Of a DNA stretch of 64,000 nucleotides, positions 45,459 to 57,722 are shown in pieces. The notes beneath the pieces are model-generated. The model had not been told where the DNA came from. It ran no database searches and saw only the letters and a list, made by a program, of their open reading frames with translations. The position numbers and the translations under genes are program-made. The number at the start of each line of letters is the position of its first letter. Position 1 is the first letter of the stretch. Origin of the DNA: Monosiga brevicollis MX1 (lineage: Eukaryota > Opisthokonta > Choanoflagellata > Craspedida > Salpingoecidae); NCBI RefSeq assembly GCF_000002865.3, contig NW_001865068.1:2007-66006 (forward strand), in the 5' to 3' direction.

Positions 45459-47452
45459 GCTCAAAAGAGCGATGTGGTTTTGTGCAGTCGTGTCCACGGC
45501 GGGAAAGGGGCTGACCCGACCAAGACTCAGAGGAACCCACACCAAATGATGCCCGAACCCAAGCCCACAGTCAGCATTGCACAGGTAGACTGCTGGCAAG
45601 ACGACCACACGGGGACCCCGCGAAGCCCCTTGCACCAAACACACGGCCCACCCAAGACCAAGTGAACAAGCGTTGAGCCAACAAGCAGCCCCGTCGCCGA
45701 CAGCCCGCCTGGCTTGCTCAGCACATCTGTACTCCCCACAATGACCACGACCAGAACGACGTCAGCGTGTGGGACAAGCGCACGGTCCAATGAAAAATGT
45801 TGTTGTTGTTCCTGTTCTTGTCACACACGACTGGATGGTACGGGATTTCTGTCCGTATTGTGGTTGGGGATTGGGGATCGATACAGCCATTGCTTGATCT
45901 ACATTGGCTGCCCCTTTCTCACACCCATCATGATTCTTGCTGTCTCCCTGTATATCACGCGTGTGTCTCCATTCATCCGTGCCGCCTCTGCCCTACGCCG
46001 GGCTGCCCTTTTTTCCAAAAAAAAAAGTTTGATTCTGTCGACGCGTAACGGTCAGTAGATGCCGCCTCGCTTCTTTTTAAATCACTGGATGGCGGTTTTT
46101 CACCGCAAAACAATAACACCATCGGCTGCTTCCACAAGCGGGTCTCAAACTTGAGGACAACAGCTGTTGTGGCGAATGAGCGATGCATCGAGGATTGAGG
46201 CGAGCGTCAAGGTCAGGAGAGAGCAGATGGCAGATGGCAGCCAGCCCTGAGCCTTCCCATGCCCTTCCGATGCCGGCTTTTTTTATTCATCTGATAACGG
46301 GCTGCCCTCATGCAGAGTCGACTGCATAATGGCGCCTGGCTGTTGTTGGTGCCCTGCTTCCTGGCTCAGTGCATGAGCTAATGGTTTTCACATACCCACC
46401 CATAACTTGATCCCTCACTTTCAAAGGCAGTCAAACTGGCGAGAGCGCCATAGAGCCACCTGTTGCAATCATAACGTACCCCCTTGTACCTTCCCACACC
46501 TGATCAACCTCCAGAGCATGCACGAANNNNNNNNNNNNNNNNNNNNNNNNNNNNNNNNNNNNNNNNNNNNNNNNNNNNNNNNNNNNNNNNNNNNNNNNNN
46601 NNNNNNNNNNNNNNNNNNNNNNNNNNNNNNNNNNNNNNNNNNNNNNNNNNNNNNNNNNNNNNNNNNNNNNNNNNNNNNNNNNNNNNNNNNNNNNNNNNNN
46701 NNNNNNNNNNNNNNNNNNNNNNNNNNNNNNNNNNNNNNNNNNNNNNNNNNNNNNNNNNNNNNNNNNNNNNNNNNNNNNNNNNNNNNNNNNNNNNNNNNNN
46801 NNNNNNNNNNNNNNNNNNNNNNNNNNNNNNNNNNNNNNNNNNNNNNNNNNNNNNNNNNNNNNNNNNNNNNNNNNNNNNNNNNNNNNNNNNNNNNNNNNNN
46901 NNNNNNNNNNNNNNNNNNNNNNNNNNNNNNNNNNNNNNNNNNNNNNNNNNNNNNNNNNNNNNNNNNNNNNNNNNNNNNNNNNNNNNNNNNNNNNNNNNNN
47001 NNNNNNNNNNNNNNNNNNNNNNNNNNNNNNNNNNNNNNNNNNNNNNNNNNNNNNNNNNNNNNNNNNNNNNNNNNNNNNNNNNNNNNNNNNNNNNNNNNNN
47101 NNNNNNNNNNNNNNNNNNNNNNNNNNNNNNNNNNNNNNNNNNNNNNCTGGTGAGGGTTGATGTGATTGGATAAAGAGGCAAGGGAGAAGGGGGGGTGGGG
47201 GGTGGCAGACCATTTGTGGCGTGAAAGGGGGCCTGTGGGTTTGAGATTTCGCCAACTGCTCTCATTCTTGTACCCTTGGCTCGCTCACATGTTGCTAGCT
47301 CGAGGCCTCGGGACAGGGTTGGAGAACCTCGCCCGGTGGTCAACCCGGTTCTCTTGCTCTGCATCTCCGAGTCACCTTCTTGTGTGCAGAGCGCAGCCCC
47401 ATCGTACGACTGTCGCGCGTCGGCAGTCACCAGGGTGCCGAAACCGATCATC
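45459..47452. other. Intergenic region containing an assembly gap (46527-47146)
   Basis: The 620-N gap is at 46527-47146. Flanking sequence has no recognised exon, apart from a possible extension of the FkbM frame to 45644. A T-run at 46279-46284, an A8 at 46017-46025 and G-rich sequence at about 47189-47202 are the only notable compositional features. Confidence 0.7.
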
Positions 47453-48447
47453 ATGGTCAACGAAAGAGCTCAAAAGACATTGATGAAACATGTATGTCGC
47501 TCATCAGCGCTCCTAGGCTGCCGCCATTTGGTGCTCATCCCTCGACAGCTGGCCTGGCCCCTAACCCCTGCCCCTTTCTCTCCGTCCTGCTGGCTCACGG
47601 TCGTCGGGCATCTTGACAGGTGCGCAGCGGTGACTTTGTCGCAATTTGGCAACTGATGCACGAGGTCAGTCCCAGGTGCCTAGCTCGACTCAAACCATTC
47701 ATACTCTTGCCATGCGCCTCGTAGACCCTGACTGCCCTCATGATCTTACGCCCCCTGTCTATGTAGATTGATGGTAGCGACGTGAATCTTCAACTTGCCG
47801 ATGGCAGCGATCCTTTGGGCTGGACCCCGGCCGGCTGGGCCGCCAAGTTTGGGCGCAACGGCACCATCGAGGTGATGCTTCACTACGGTCTCGACGTCAA
47901 TGCCTTTGGCAACAACACCGACCGGCTCTTGCACATTGCCGCTCGCACAAATAGGGTACGGCCCCTTATCCTGCCACCCCATTCTTTCAAGATCGGCGTC
48001 AAGTGTCCGAGAAGCACACATTCTCACAGATACATATGACTTGTGACCTGCGCTTTCTCCAACTTTTGAAACACACACGCATTCAATGTGCACAGGTTCT
48101 AGTGGTACAGCAGCTTCTGCAACACGGGGCTCGGCGTGATTTGACCAACAAGGCAGGACAAACTTTCGACAGTGTCGCCGGGCCGGAAGTGCAAGAATGG
48201 CTTGCCAAAGCTCAACACGGCCTCGAGCATGCCGACTCACATGACTACGCCCTGCAAGAACAAGTTCTCTGCCAACACGACAGCTCGTGGTGGTCAGCCT
48301 GGGTTACTCAGATTGACGTAGACCAACCCAAAGTGGATGACCTGTTTGCCGATCCCCCCACTCCGCGCCGCTATCGCATCCACTTTGCCGGTTTTGGCAG
48401 CAAACACGAGGAATGGGCTGCGCCCGTCAATCTCGCCAAGGTAAATC

Positions 48448-48504
<57 letters not shown>

Positions 48505-50663
48505 TGTGTGCTCTAAAAGCAATGCATGACCTGTCATTGCCGGCACGCAAACAAACTGCAAACTGCGGGGGCAAGACAGCTCACCCAAAGCGCGTGGCCG
48601 CTGGCTCACTCTCAATGTAGGTAACCCTGGGCAATATGAAGAGCCTGCCCCTGGGTCGAGTCTTGTTGCCGACTGGTCAAGTCGAGTCAGATGGGCTTGG
48701 GCTTGCGACTCCGCCCGTCTCTACCCCCACCACAACTGCGACTACAACTGATACAACTACGTCGACGACTTCTCCCGCCAACGCCAACGCCGCCACCACT
48801 TCCGATGCGGGGCCTGGTCCGTCTTTGCAAAAGTCTGCCGTCGTGATGACACCGCGCAACTCAGACACCCCCGCTGTGGCACCGGGCCTAAGTCAACCGA
48901 CCGATGGGACTTCCAATGCTGAGCCGCCTGCCAAGCGCGCGCGCCAAGCTTCCAATGCCCAAGGCACCAGCGAAGCGACTGGCACACACACCCAAGTCAC
49001 CCCATCACAAGTCTCGTCTTCCCCTCGTAAGCAAGAGTTCCAAGTGGTTCATGGTATCCAAGCACCCGTCAGCGGTGTACCGTACAGCGAGCGAGGCATC
49101 TCCAGCCAGCTCGGGTTTTTCAGTAGCCGGACCGTCCTGAATGACGCCCCCTTACCGGCGGTGTCCAAGTTGCTTCAGCACGACGTGCAGAACGTTGTCA
49201 ATCGAGGACTGAATAGCGAACCTGCCGGTGCCGAGGAGGACGTGCCACAATCCATGTTTTCCCGCCTAGCCGCTGGCCCAACGGCTGCTGCCGAAGCCAA
49301 TCTGAACCTGCCAGGCATTGACGACCGAAGCGCCGCCCTGCTTCTTCGTTTTGTTGATACTCTAGTTCGCCGCCAGGCCCACGCCCACCCCGACATTGCC
49401 AGCAACCCTGCGCACCCCGACTCTGGTATGTGATATCCGATTCATTGGAGAGTGTCTGGCTTGGGCATCTATGCCTTCTTTGCTTGGGCTGCTCTGCTTT
49501 TGAACCGTATGATGACTGCTCTGAAAATTTCCAACCATTGTTCTTATATTGTTTTGTTTTCCTGGATAATGTTCTCGCAGCCGAGGTGCAGCGTGCGACC
49601 GAAGTCGCGCATTTGCGTTCCGAGCTGGCCCTGCTTCATTCAGAAGTCGAAGACCTGACGGTGAGCGTGTTGTTGCATGAAATCGAGCTTCAGGTCCAGT
49701 CTGAGACCTGTCTTGTTATGCTTCTCTTCTCAATATTGTCCCCCTTGCCGCCCTCGTCGTGATCAGACCTACTGCCAACAGCTGGAGCAACGCCATGCTC
49801 GCTGGATCAAGACCTTGGCTGGAAAGGATGAGACAATTGCCGCCTTGCGCCTTGGTATGATGGCCTGCATCGTTTCGTCTTCCGCTTGCGTCAGTTTAAC
49901 GTAGGCGAATGGTTGTTTTAATATCTTTCGCTCATTGGACGTATGACCCCCGACCCCGCTGTAATAGAAACCCGAGTGCTCAAGGACGAGCAGGCTGCAT
50001 CTGGTATCACGACTGCCCGTGAGTATGCAGGAACGATTCGGCGCCTACGGTACGTTGACCCTGCATACTTGCACACCCCGCACCTGCATGCCCCAATATT
50101 GTCAAGCTGGCTGGCTATATCTCGACCGTCGCTCACTTGGCGCTGTTCGCTTTACCCACAGAACCCAGCTGGCTTTGACCACCGTACGTCTTGGCGAAAC
50201 CTTGACAGCCAAATCACAACTCCAGGAGGAGCTTGATGAGCTCAAGCTTCGATATGCCAAGTACAATCTTGTCCAAGCAGGCTTGCTCCGCACCTTGGAT
50301 GGCACTCCCTCGACGAGCTCAGCGCCGACTGCAGCGCCGACGACCGTCCCCCCTTCAACGGCCTCCAATTCCAATCCGCCCACCACGTCTGGTGAAGCGT
50401 CCTCTCTTGCGAGCACGTCAACTATAGCAGTTGCCGATGCAACAGCCACCACGCCGATTGCCCCTTCGAACCCCGCCTCGGCGACTGAGCCCACCGGAAC
50501 GGTCGCGCTGAGCTCACCTTCAGCAACGCAAGGTACAACCAAACCCGAACCAACGGCCGGCACGACACCGAGTGCGCATGCGCAAGCCGGTGGGGATGAA
50601 TCGACTGCGGCAGACCTAGGGATGGAGGTGGACACCACCACTACGGCAGATCTGCCTGCATAA
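47453..50663 (+). CDS. Ankyrin, Tudor-knot and coiled-coil protein
   Basis: Exon 1 (ATG 47453) encodes MVNERAQKTLMKH. Later exons give VRSGDFVAIWQLMHE, then ankyrin repeats (DPLGWTPAGWAAKFGRNGTI, EVMLHYGLDVNAFG, RLLHIAARTNR, VLVVQQLLQHGARRDLTNKA). A chromo/Tudor-knot type module follows (SSWWSAWVTQIDVDQPKVDD, RRYRIHFAGFGSKHEEWAAP), with the aromatic pattern seen in MYST-acetyltransferase and MSL3 chromo-barrels. Then come a Thr/Ala-rich linker with a basic patch (PPAKRARQ), a coiled coil built from four short exons (AEVQRATEVAHLRSELALLH, TYCQQLEQRHARWIKTLAGK, ETRVLKDEQAASG, AKSQLQEELDELKLRYAKYN) and a Ser/Thr/Pro-rich tail ending at 50663. I do not recognise an orthologue. The Tudor-knot and nuclear-signal-like patch suggest a chromatin or nucleic-acid-binding role, which is inference. 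An intron holds (CA)n at 48449-48502. Confidence 0.75.
48449..48502 (+). repeat. (CA)n microsatellite in an intron
   Basis: About 27 CA units directly follow the donor of the Tudor-knot exon (AAGGTAAATCAACACACA). Confidence 0.95.
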
Positions 50664-50825
50664 TTTACACCAACCTTGTTTTGATAGTTTCCGCACACAC
50701 ATCTCTCACACAAGAAAGAATCTGATAGAGAGTGTGGAAGACATCAAAACGTCATGATTTTTTGAAGAGTCTAACAAATGTTACCATATATATTAATAAC
50801 TTAACTCATGCTTAAACAGTACATC

Positions 50826-50916
50826 GGGGCATTGGCGCAAATGGTAGCGCGCTCCCTTAGCATGGGAGAGGTACTGGGATCGATCTCATTACTCGAAGAC
50901 CCACCCGGATGCTCCA
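50826..50916 (+). tRNA. tRNA-Ala (AGC), copy 1, with enlarged T arm
   Basis: The cloverleaf is clear. Acceptor GGGGCAT pairs with ATGCTCC and includes the G3:U70 wobble that identifies alanine tRNAs; the discriminator is A. D stem GCGC/GCGC with loop AAATGGTA. Anticodon arm CTCCC-TTAGCAT-GGGAG, anticodon AGC. T stem CTGGG/CCCGG. Between the T-stem strands are 25 nt instead of 7; removing the 18-nt excess leaves 73 nt, the normal size. A Pol III terminator (T6) lies at 50925-50930. Confidence 0.8.
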
Positions 50917-51021
50917 TGATTATCTTTTTTGCATCGTGTGTCTTTTGTTCTTGTTGTTTTTTCAAGTATTTTTCAAATCTGATTTATGTTTTGACTTATT
51001 GACCTACGGCGTCATCACATC

Positions 51022-51111
51022 GGGGCATTGGCGCAAATGGTAGCGCGCTCCCTTAGCATGGGAGAGGTACTGGGATCGATCTGTACCTCGAAGACCCACC
51101 CGGATGCTCCA
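51022..51111 (+). tRNA. tRNA-Ala (AGC), copy 2, with enlarged T arm
   Basis: Identical to copy 1 through the anticodon arm, the T-stem strands and the acceptor, including G3:U70 and discriminator A. It differs only inside the enlarged T loop (24 nt here; 17-nt excess over the usual 7). The terminator is T5 at 51120-51124. The flanks ACATC (5') and TGATTATCTTTTT (3') are shared with copy 1, so the two arose by local duplication about 196 bp apart. Confidence 0.8.
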
Positions 51112-51689
51112 TGATTATCTTTTTGCTATCATTTTTTTAATCTCTGTTCGCCGGGTTTTCACTCACATGTGAATAAGTTCTGATTTTACTTGGTTTTTTG
51201 AGGTGTTTTCGTCAGCAACTAGCTGCTCGTTTTGATTGGCAAGACATGGGTATGTATGTCTTGGAACCTGCTGCTCAGGGCAGTCAGATGCTGGGTATGG
51301 CAGCCGGCTGTTCCAACTTCTGCCCGAGCGTGGCATACGTTTCGACACTACAGCACAAACACATTTTGCGCGCTCAAGCATGCAAACAGTGCGTTGAATT
51401 GACATGTGAGTTAACATGACATGTAAAAATTTGACATGTGAATCAGGTTTTTTTCCATAGAGCATAAAACCGTTCTGGGTTTACAGGCTTGACATGTGAA
51501 TTTCTCGATTTTGCACGCGCAAATGGAGATATCAAACTTTTCCACTACTAGGTGGCCCAAGTGTCGGAATGATGTCAAGGTGCCCACAACCACCACACGT
51601 GCACCACACGTGCATCAGTTACAAACATGAATTGTTGGGTTGCAGAGTAGCAGATTGAGGTAAACACCAAGCGACACCGTAAGAACGAA

Positions 51690-51737
<48 letters not shown>

Positions 51738-51821
51738 CGAGGGAGGGAGGGAGAGAAGATACCGAACCAATCAAGGCCCAACATCAGGGCTCAGTACCGG
51801 ACTAGAGGAGGGACGACGCAG
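51112..51821. other. Intergenic region, (GA)n repeat
   Basis: Between the tRNAs and the GLDC stop. It has three appearances of the motif TTGACATGTGAA or close variants (about 51410-51500), and a (GA)n tract at 51690-51756. No gene is seen. Confidence 0.6.
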
Positions 51822-54614
51822 CTAATCCAAGTACGTCTCCATAGGTGGGCAGGAGCAGACGACGTTCTGATCACCATACTTATCATCGACACGACCGACT
51901 GCGGGCCAGAACTTGTTCTGACGAAGCCACTCGGTTGGGTAAGCAGCCTTATCGCGCGAATACGAATGGTTCCACTCGGTCGCGAGTAGAGAGCCAGCCG
52001 TGTGTGGAGCATTGACCAGCACGTTATCTTCAGCCGGATACACGCCGTCCACGACCTCTTGGATCTCATGGCGGATCGTAATGAGAGCATCAAGGAAGCG
52101 GTCGAGCTCAGTCTTGCACTCGCTCTCTGTGGGCTCAATCATGAGCGAGTCGTTGACGGGCCACGACATGGTAGGGCTGTGGAAGCCAAAGTCTTGCAGG
52201 CGCTTGGCCACGTCTTGCACAAGGATGCCATGCTTCTTGAAAGCGGCGAAACTCACGACAAACTCGTGTGCCACACGACCCTTGGCACCACTACAAGGAG
52301 GGAGAGGGAGAGAGAGAGGCGGGGGCACAGAAGGAAGAAAGAGGCCGCGAGAGTGAGCAACACAAAGGCAGAAGCCAAAAGGGAAGAAGAAGAAGAGCAA
52401 TCAGGAAGGAGCACGGGCAGGTGCATCCAACGTACCGGTAAGTGACGGGGTAGTGCTCAGCAAGACGGTCCGCCATGTAGTTGGCATGCAAAACGGCAAC
52501 AGCCGAAGCGTTGCGCAGTCCACGCGCGCCCATCATGCGAATGTATGACCAAGAGATGGGAGTGATCAGAGAGGAGCCAAAGGGCGCCGCAGCAATGGGG
52601 CCACCGCTGCCCTGGTTAGGGCCCTCAATGATGGGGTGGGAGGGCAGATGGGGAATCAAGTGCTTCTGTAAACGGGGGAACGGGCGACATAAGCGAACGT
52701 GCATGTGCGGCCAAGACAGCTTTCTTTGACGACCACCGTGAAGAAGAAAGGCCACAAGAAAAAGGTTGCCTGACCTTGACGCCAATGGGGCCCATGCCAG
52801 GGCCACCACCGCCGTGAGGGATGCAAAACGTCTTGTGCAGGTTGAGATGCGAAACATCGGCGCCGTAGTCACCCGGGCGACACAGCATGCACTGAGCGTT
52901 CATGTTGGCACCGTCCAAGTACACCTGACCGCCGTGCTTGTGCACCATATCGCAGATCTCGACAATGTTTTCATCGAACACGCCATATGTTGACGGATAC
53001 GTCACCTGCCCAAAACACAGTGAGGATGCAAGGGAGGCAGGGCCAAGATGAGTGAGAACGGTACGTTCGTGGCAAGCTGGAGCGGAAGGCGGCAGACAAG
53101 GGAAAATGGGTCTGACCATGATGGCACCAAGTTCTTTGCTGTGCTTCTCGCACTTGGCTGCCAGATCATCCATGTCAATGGCGCCATCGCCGCAGTTCTT
53201 GACAGCAACAATCTTCATGCCTGTGGATGAGTCATCAGAAGCAACAGTCAAGGCAAGCGAGCAAGACAACGCGCAGGCCAACGAGTACATGCGTTGCAAG
53301 AACGCACCAGCCATGGCAGCGGTGGCCGGGTTGGTGCCGTGTGCTGAAGCGGGAATCAGGCACACCTTGCGTTGGGGGTTGCCGCTGGAGGAGAAAAGTG
53401 CATGCATCAGGGGCGAGCCATGAGGCAACGAAATAGTTGGTACCGCCACGCTGTGGATGCAGAAAACTGAAGCAATCAAACGAACTTGGCAATGTGGTAG
53501 CCGCGGATGGTCATGAGGCCAGCCAGCTCGCCTTGGGCTCCGCTGTTGGGGTGCATCGTCACAGCATCGTAGCCAGTAATCTTGCACAAGTCCCTGCAGG
53601 TAGTAAGCATTGGAAAACCATAGCAAGTAGTATCGTAAGGGGAAAGTCATCGGGCCAATAGCAGTATACCAACCCGCTATGAAAGGGGTACACATAAATA
53701 ATAGAAAGACGGGGCTTATTCCATTCAGGTACAGGACGAGGAGGAATGCGGGGAGGGGGGTGACACAAGGCCCGTACTCGGTGATTTCATCAAACATCTC
53801 CCAGTAACCCTTGGCCTGTTCTGAGGGCGCGAAGGGATGGAGGGCAGCAAACTCGTCCATGGTCACGACCTGGCACACGCCAAAACCATGAGTATGAAGC
53901 AAGTGAATGGTGAGAAAAAAAGGACAGAGAAGCAGCCAAGAAAACAAGACGCAAGAGATCACTCCCAAACGTGCTATCATAGTTCAAAACCAACCTCCAT
54001 CTCAGTGGCCGCATTGAGCTTCATTGTGCATGAACCCAGGGGAATCATGCTGTGAACCAACGACACGTCCTTGTTCTAAACCGAATTGGAAGACAAGCAG
54101 GATTCAGGCAACAAAAATCTCAAAGACTGGGTAGCATGGCCCGCAGTCATAGCAAGACAGCCTTGCGCAAAAAAATGCGAAAAAAAAAAAAAAAAAAAAA
54201 AAAAAGGCTTGCGGACAAACCTCAAGATACTTGCAGTAGCGCATGAGCTCAGTCTCGGAATGCAGCGTGTTGAAGATGGGATGGGTCATAAAGGCGGACT
54301 TGCGAGCAAGAGCTCCAAAGTCGACCTCAGGGCAAGCCAGATCAGAGCAGTCAGCGCGCTCCACGCCCGTGAATACAGCAATGACGTCAGCCACATCACG
54401 CTCAGTCATGGCCTCATCGAAAGACACGCCGACGGCACCGTCATCAAAGTAACGGAAGTTGATCTGCTTATCAGCAGCACGCGCCTTCACCTCGGCCAAG
54501 TCCTTGGGATAGACGTGCAGTGTATCGAAAAACAGGCCATCGGACACGCGGTGACCGGCAGACACAAGTTCTACAAGCAAGAAGGAAGAGAAGAAGAAGA
54601 AAAAGGAAGAAGAG

Positions 54615-54646
<32 letters not shown>

Positions 54647-57001
54647 AAAAAAAGAAGAAGAAGGAAAAAAAAAAAAAAAAAAGTCAGAAAGCGATGAGAT
54701 AGGTGGGGAGGCAGTGCATGGAAGCAATAACCGATACCTCTGGCCACAAGCACCAAAGCACAGACACACAAAAGAGGAAAAGCTGAAACTGACCGCTCTT
54801 AGTAGCCAGGGCGAGGCGATGAACACGGGTGGCAATTTGCTTAAGACCATCAGCACCATGGTACATGCCGTAGAGGGCGCTCATGTTAGCCAACAATGCC
54901 TGGGCCGTACAGATGTTGGACGTGGCCTTGTCGCGGCGAATGTGGGTCTCGCGCGTCTGAAGGGCCAGACGATAAGCCTTGTTACCGTTGGAATCCTGAG
55001 ATAATGGACAGAAAGAGAGAGGTCTGTTTTTGAGACTGGCAGCAAGGGTGGTGCAAGCGTCTGGGTACGTCAGAGACAGGTTGTGTGCTCAAGCATACCC
55101 ACCTTGGTCACACCGACAATGCGACCAGGCAGACGGCGCATATGCTGCTCCTTGGTGGCGATGTAGGCAGCATGAGGGCCACCATAGCCCATGGGAATAC
55201 CGAAGCGTTGGACGGCACCGACGGCAATGTCGCAGCCAAAGTCGCCGGGGGCTTGAAGCAGCGTTAGCGAGAGCAGGTCGGCCGAGCATGCCGCAATGGC
55301 CTATCGGTAAGGGGCAGGGGCAGGGGCAGGAGCAGGGGCAGGGGCGAGCCAGTGAGCAAGTAGGTCGGTGTGCAAAGCAAGGTCTAGAATAGTATCAATG
55401 GACAACTTGGTCTGCCGGCAGAGCAAGCGTGTGCCCGGAGGGTCATGGGAAGTGGAGGGTCAAGCATTTTTGGTTTCAAACGGGCACGTACGCCGACATC
55501 ATGAGCACGCTTCACAACATCGCCAAAGTCGCGAACGATGCCGCGGGTGTCGGGGTACTGGAATAGACAGCCCATGACGTCCTCATTGAACTCCATGTCT
55601 TCAATGCTGCCGACGCGAATCTCAACTTCAAAGGGCTCGGCGCGGGTCTTGATCAGAGCCAAGGTTTGGGGGTGGAGCTGTTCATCAACCAAAAAAACGT
55701 TGCGCTTCCTGGACGGCGTGGTTGGCAGGCACAACAAGTGTCGGGGCATGAGTGGTGCTTCACTTGAGCATCATCTTCTTGCGAGGTTGGGGAGGAGGCA
55801 AGGCATGCGTACTTGTTGATGCTATAAGCCATGGAGAAGGCTTCAGCGCCCGCCGTGGCTTCATCGAGCAGCGAGGCATTGCTAACGTCGAGGCCCGTCA
55901 AATCCTGAATCATGGTCTGATAGTTGACGAGTGACTCCAGGCGGCCCTGGGCTACCTCGGCCTGGTAAGGCGTGTAAGGCGTATACCTGTGGCAACCAAC
56001 TTGGTGAGTCACCGCGTGTGTATGGTGGCAAGGAGGTGCACCCAGTGACAGCTTCTTGGTTAGACGAGGGAGGCCCTACCAGCCAGGGTTTTGAAGTACG
56101 CAGCGCTTGATGACGCTGGGCGTGATGGTGCCGTAGTAGCCCATGCCAATGTAGGAGCGGAACAGATCGTTCTTGTCACCAAGCTGCTTCAGGCGACGCA
56201 AGACCTGGCTCTCAGCTAACGTCGTGCCGCGTGTGGGTCGAGGGCAAGTGCGCATTGTGCATGCAAATATGAGAGAACGATGCGAGAGAGAAGTGTAATG
56301 ACAATAAGTGGCGGCAAAAGCAAAAACAAAACAAAAACAAAAACAAAAATCACTTACTCATGGCTTCGCCGAGGTCAGGGAGAGACTTGAGGCGAATCTG
56401 CTTGGGAACCGTGTTGCTCAAAAATTGTTCCATGGTCTGTGACCAGGGGCGACACCCAAGTTCATGTTGGAGATGGTGGGTGCAGAAGCAGCTGCGGGAA
56501 CATGGCGAGGGCTCGGGTGCAGGATAGGCGAGCGCACCTGAAAGCCCAGCGACTCGAGCATCTGCTGGACCTCCTTCTCGTCCGAGCCAATGTGACGGTG
56601 CTCAAAGACATCGCAGGGACGGACCCAGTCTGCGAAAGAGTGAATGACACGAGATGTGATGAGTATGAGCCAGGATCGGTAGGCCTGATCAAGGGTAGCG
56701 ATTAGCTCATTTGCTGAGGACCTTGTTGGTTGACGAGGCGAGCCGTTGAGTCAAACTCGACGTGTTGGCAAGCCCGGCGGGCAACGCGGAGTTGGCGTTG
56801 CTGAAGCAGAGCAGGTGCCACGTTGAGGAGCTGGGGTTGACGAGCCTAAGACATGTACATCAAGGAGGAGTAAGTTGAGGTTGGGGGGTGATGGGACGGC
56901 GGGCAGGGCCCGAAGAAGCGTAGCCGGCCTGTTTATGACACCATTCTCACCAAAGGAGAAAGGTTGGCCGCAGAGCGGCGTAGAAGGCGAGTGGAAGCCA
57001 T
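51822..57001 (-). CDS. GLDC: Glycine dehydrogenase (decarboxylating), P-protein of the glycine cleavage system
   Basis: About fifteen exons. The start ATG at 57001 gives [17 protein letters not shown], Arg/Ser-rich without acids, as in a mitochondrial presequence. Landmarks: [189 protein letters not shown] with the PLP-binding Lys, [17 protein letters not shown], and [20 protein letters not shown] near the end. The enzyme decarboxylates glycine with pyridoxal phosphate and hands the aminomethyl group to lipoylated H-protein in mitochondria. All catalytic blocks seen are intact. Introns carry poly-A, (GAA)n and (GGGGCA)n repeats. Confidence 0.96.
54178..54206. repeat. Poly-A run in a GLDC intron
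   Basis: About 27 A on the plus strand (poly-U on the transcript) lie 5' of the exon boundary at about 54220. Confidence 0.95.
54580..54685. repeat. Purine (GAA)n/(A)n tract in a GLDC intron
   Basis: An uninterrupted purine stretch of about 100 nt, GAAGAA units ending in A-runs; it reads as polypyrimidine on the transcript just upstream of a GLDC exon donor side. Confidence 0.9.
55309..55347 (+). repeat. (GGGGCA)n repeat, potential G-quadruplex
   Basis: Six or so units of GGGGCA (one GGAGCA) in a GLDC intron. Runs of four G separated by CA would favour a G-quadruplex on the plus strand, antisense to GLDC. Confidence 0.85.
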
Positions 57002-57691
57002 ATCAGCGTGTGTTGCTTGAAAGGCGTCAACTGCGGTCGGATCCTAATTAGGAAGAAGCGCACATTTCATTTCACACGTCGTCAAAGGCGTGAGTGACGC
57101 GGAGGTGTCTTGTTGGTCTCGTTGCGGCGGACGAGGCGATGGGGCTGGGAAAGGGCAAGGTGACGCACCTGGCGTGATAATAGCACGCGGCAGCGGAGGC
57201 AACAGGGTGGGTGCTGCAGTTCAAAGCAGGGTATGCTTGGTCCTAAAGAATGCAGGGCACGAGTCGCGTGCGCGATGAGAAGGGATCGCCGACACACACG
57301 ACTCGACGCGAGAGCATTGAGATTTGAATGGCGTGCGTGTCACCAGCCAGCAAACCGATGCGCAGCCGAGCCAGACCTCGGACCAAAATCCACGACCACA
57401 ACCCCAAACACCCCCCTTCCACCGTCGACCGTACCTGCTCCCGCGCACACCCCGTCAGGTCAAGTCAGTCAGTCGGTCACGCGCTGCTGCACACTGGACC
57501 TGTCAACTGCACTGCACCACCATGCGTTATGTGTGTGTGTGTATGTGTGTGTGTGTTTGTCTCTCTCTTCTTTCTCTTCTCTGGTTTCTTTTGCTTTGGC
57601 AAGGTTGTGTAGTCGTTTGGTTGTTCTGCGTCTCTCTCTCTCTCTCTCTGTTAGAGAGTGGCTTTGTGTCTTATCTCTTGTTTCTTGATCC

Positions 57692-57722
<31 letters not shown>

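Noticed and set aside
46407-47460. Frames crossing the second N gap
   Set aside because: They consist mainly of N; the flanking codons show no domain.
50826-51111. tRNA-derived SINE pair
   Set aside because: Not preferred: similarity ends at the terminator with no 3' tail or body, and G3:U70, all stems and terminators are intact. Kept as an alternative until copy number is known.
54584-54697. Lys/Arg-rich coding segment (plus strand)
   Set aside because: It is the purine tract of a GLDC intron, opposite to the gene's strand.
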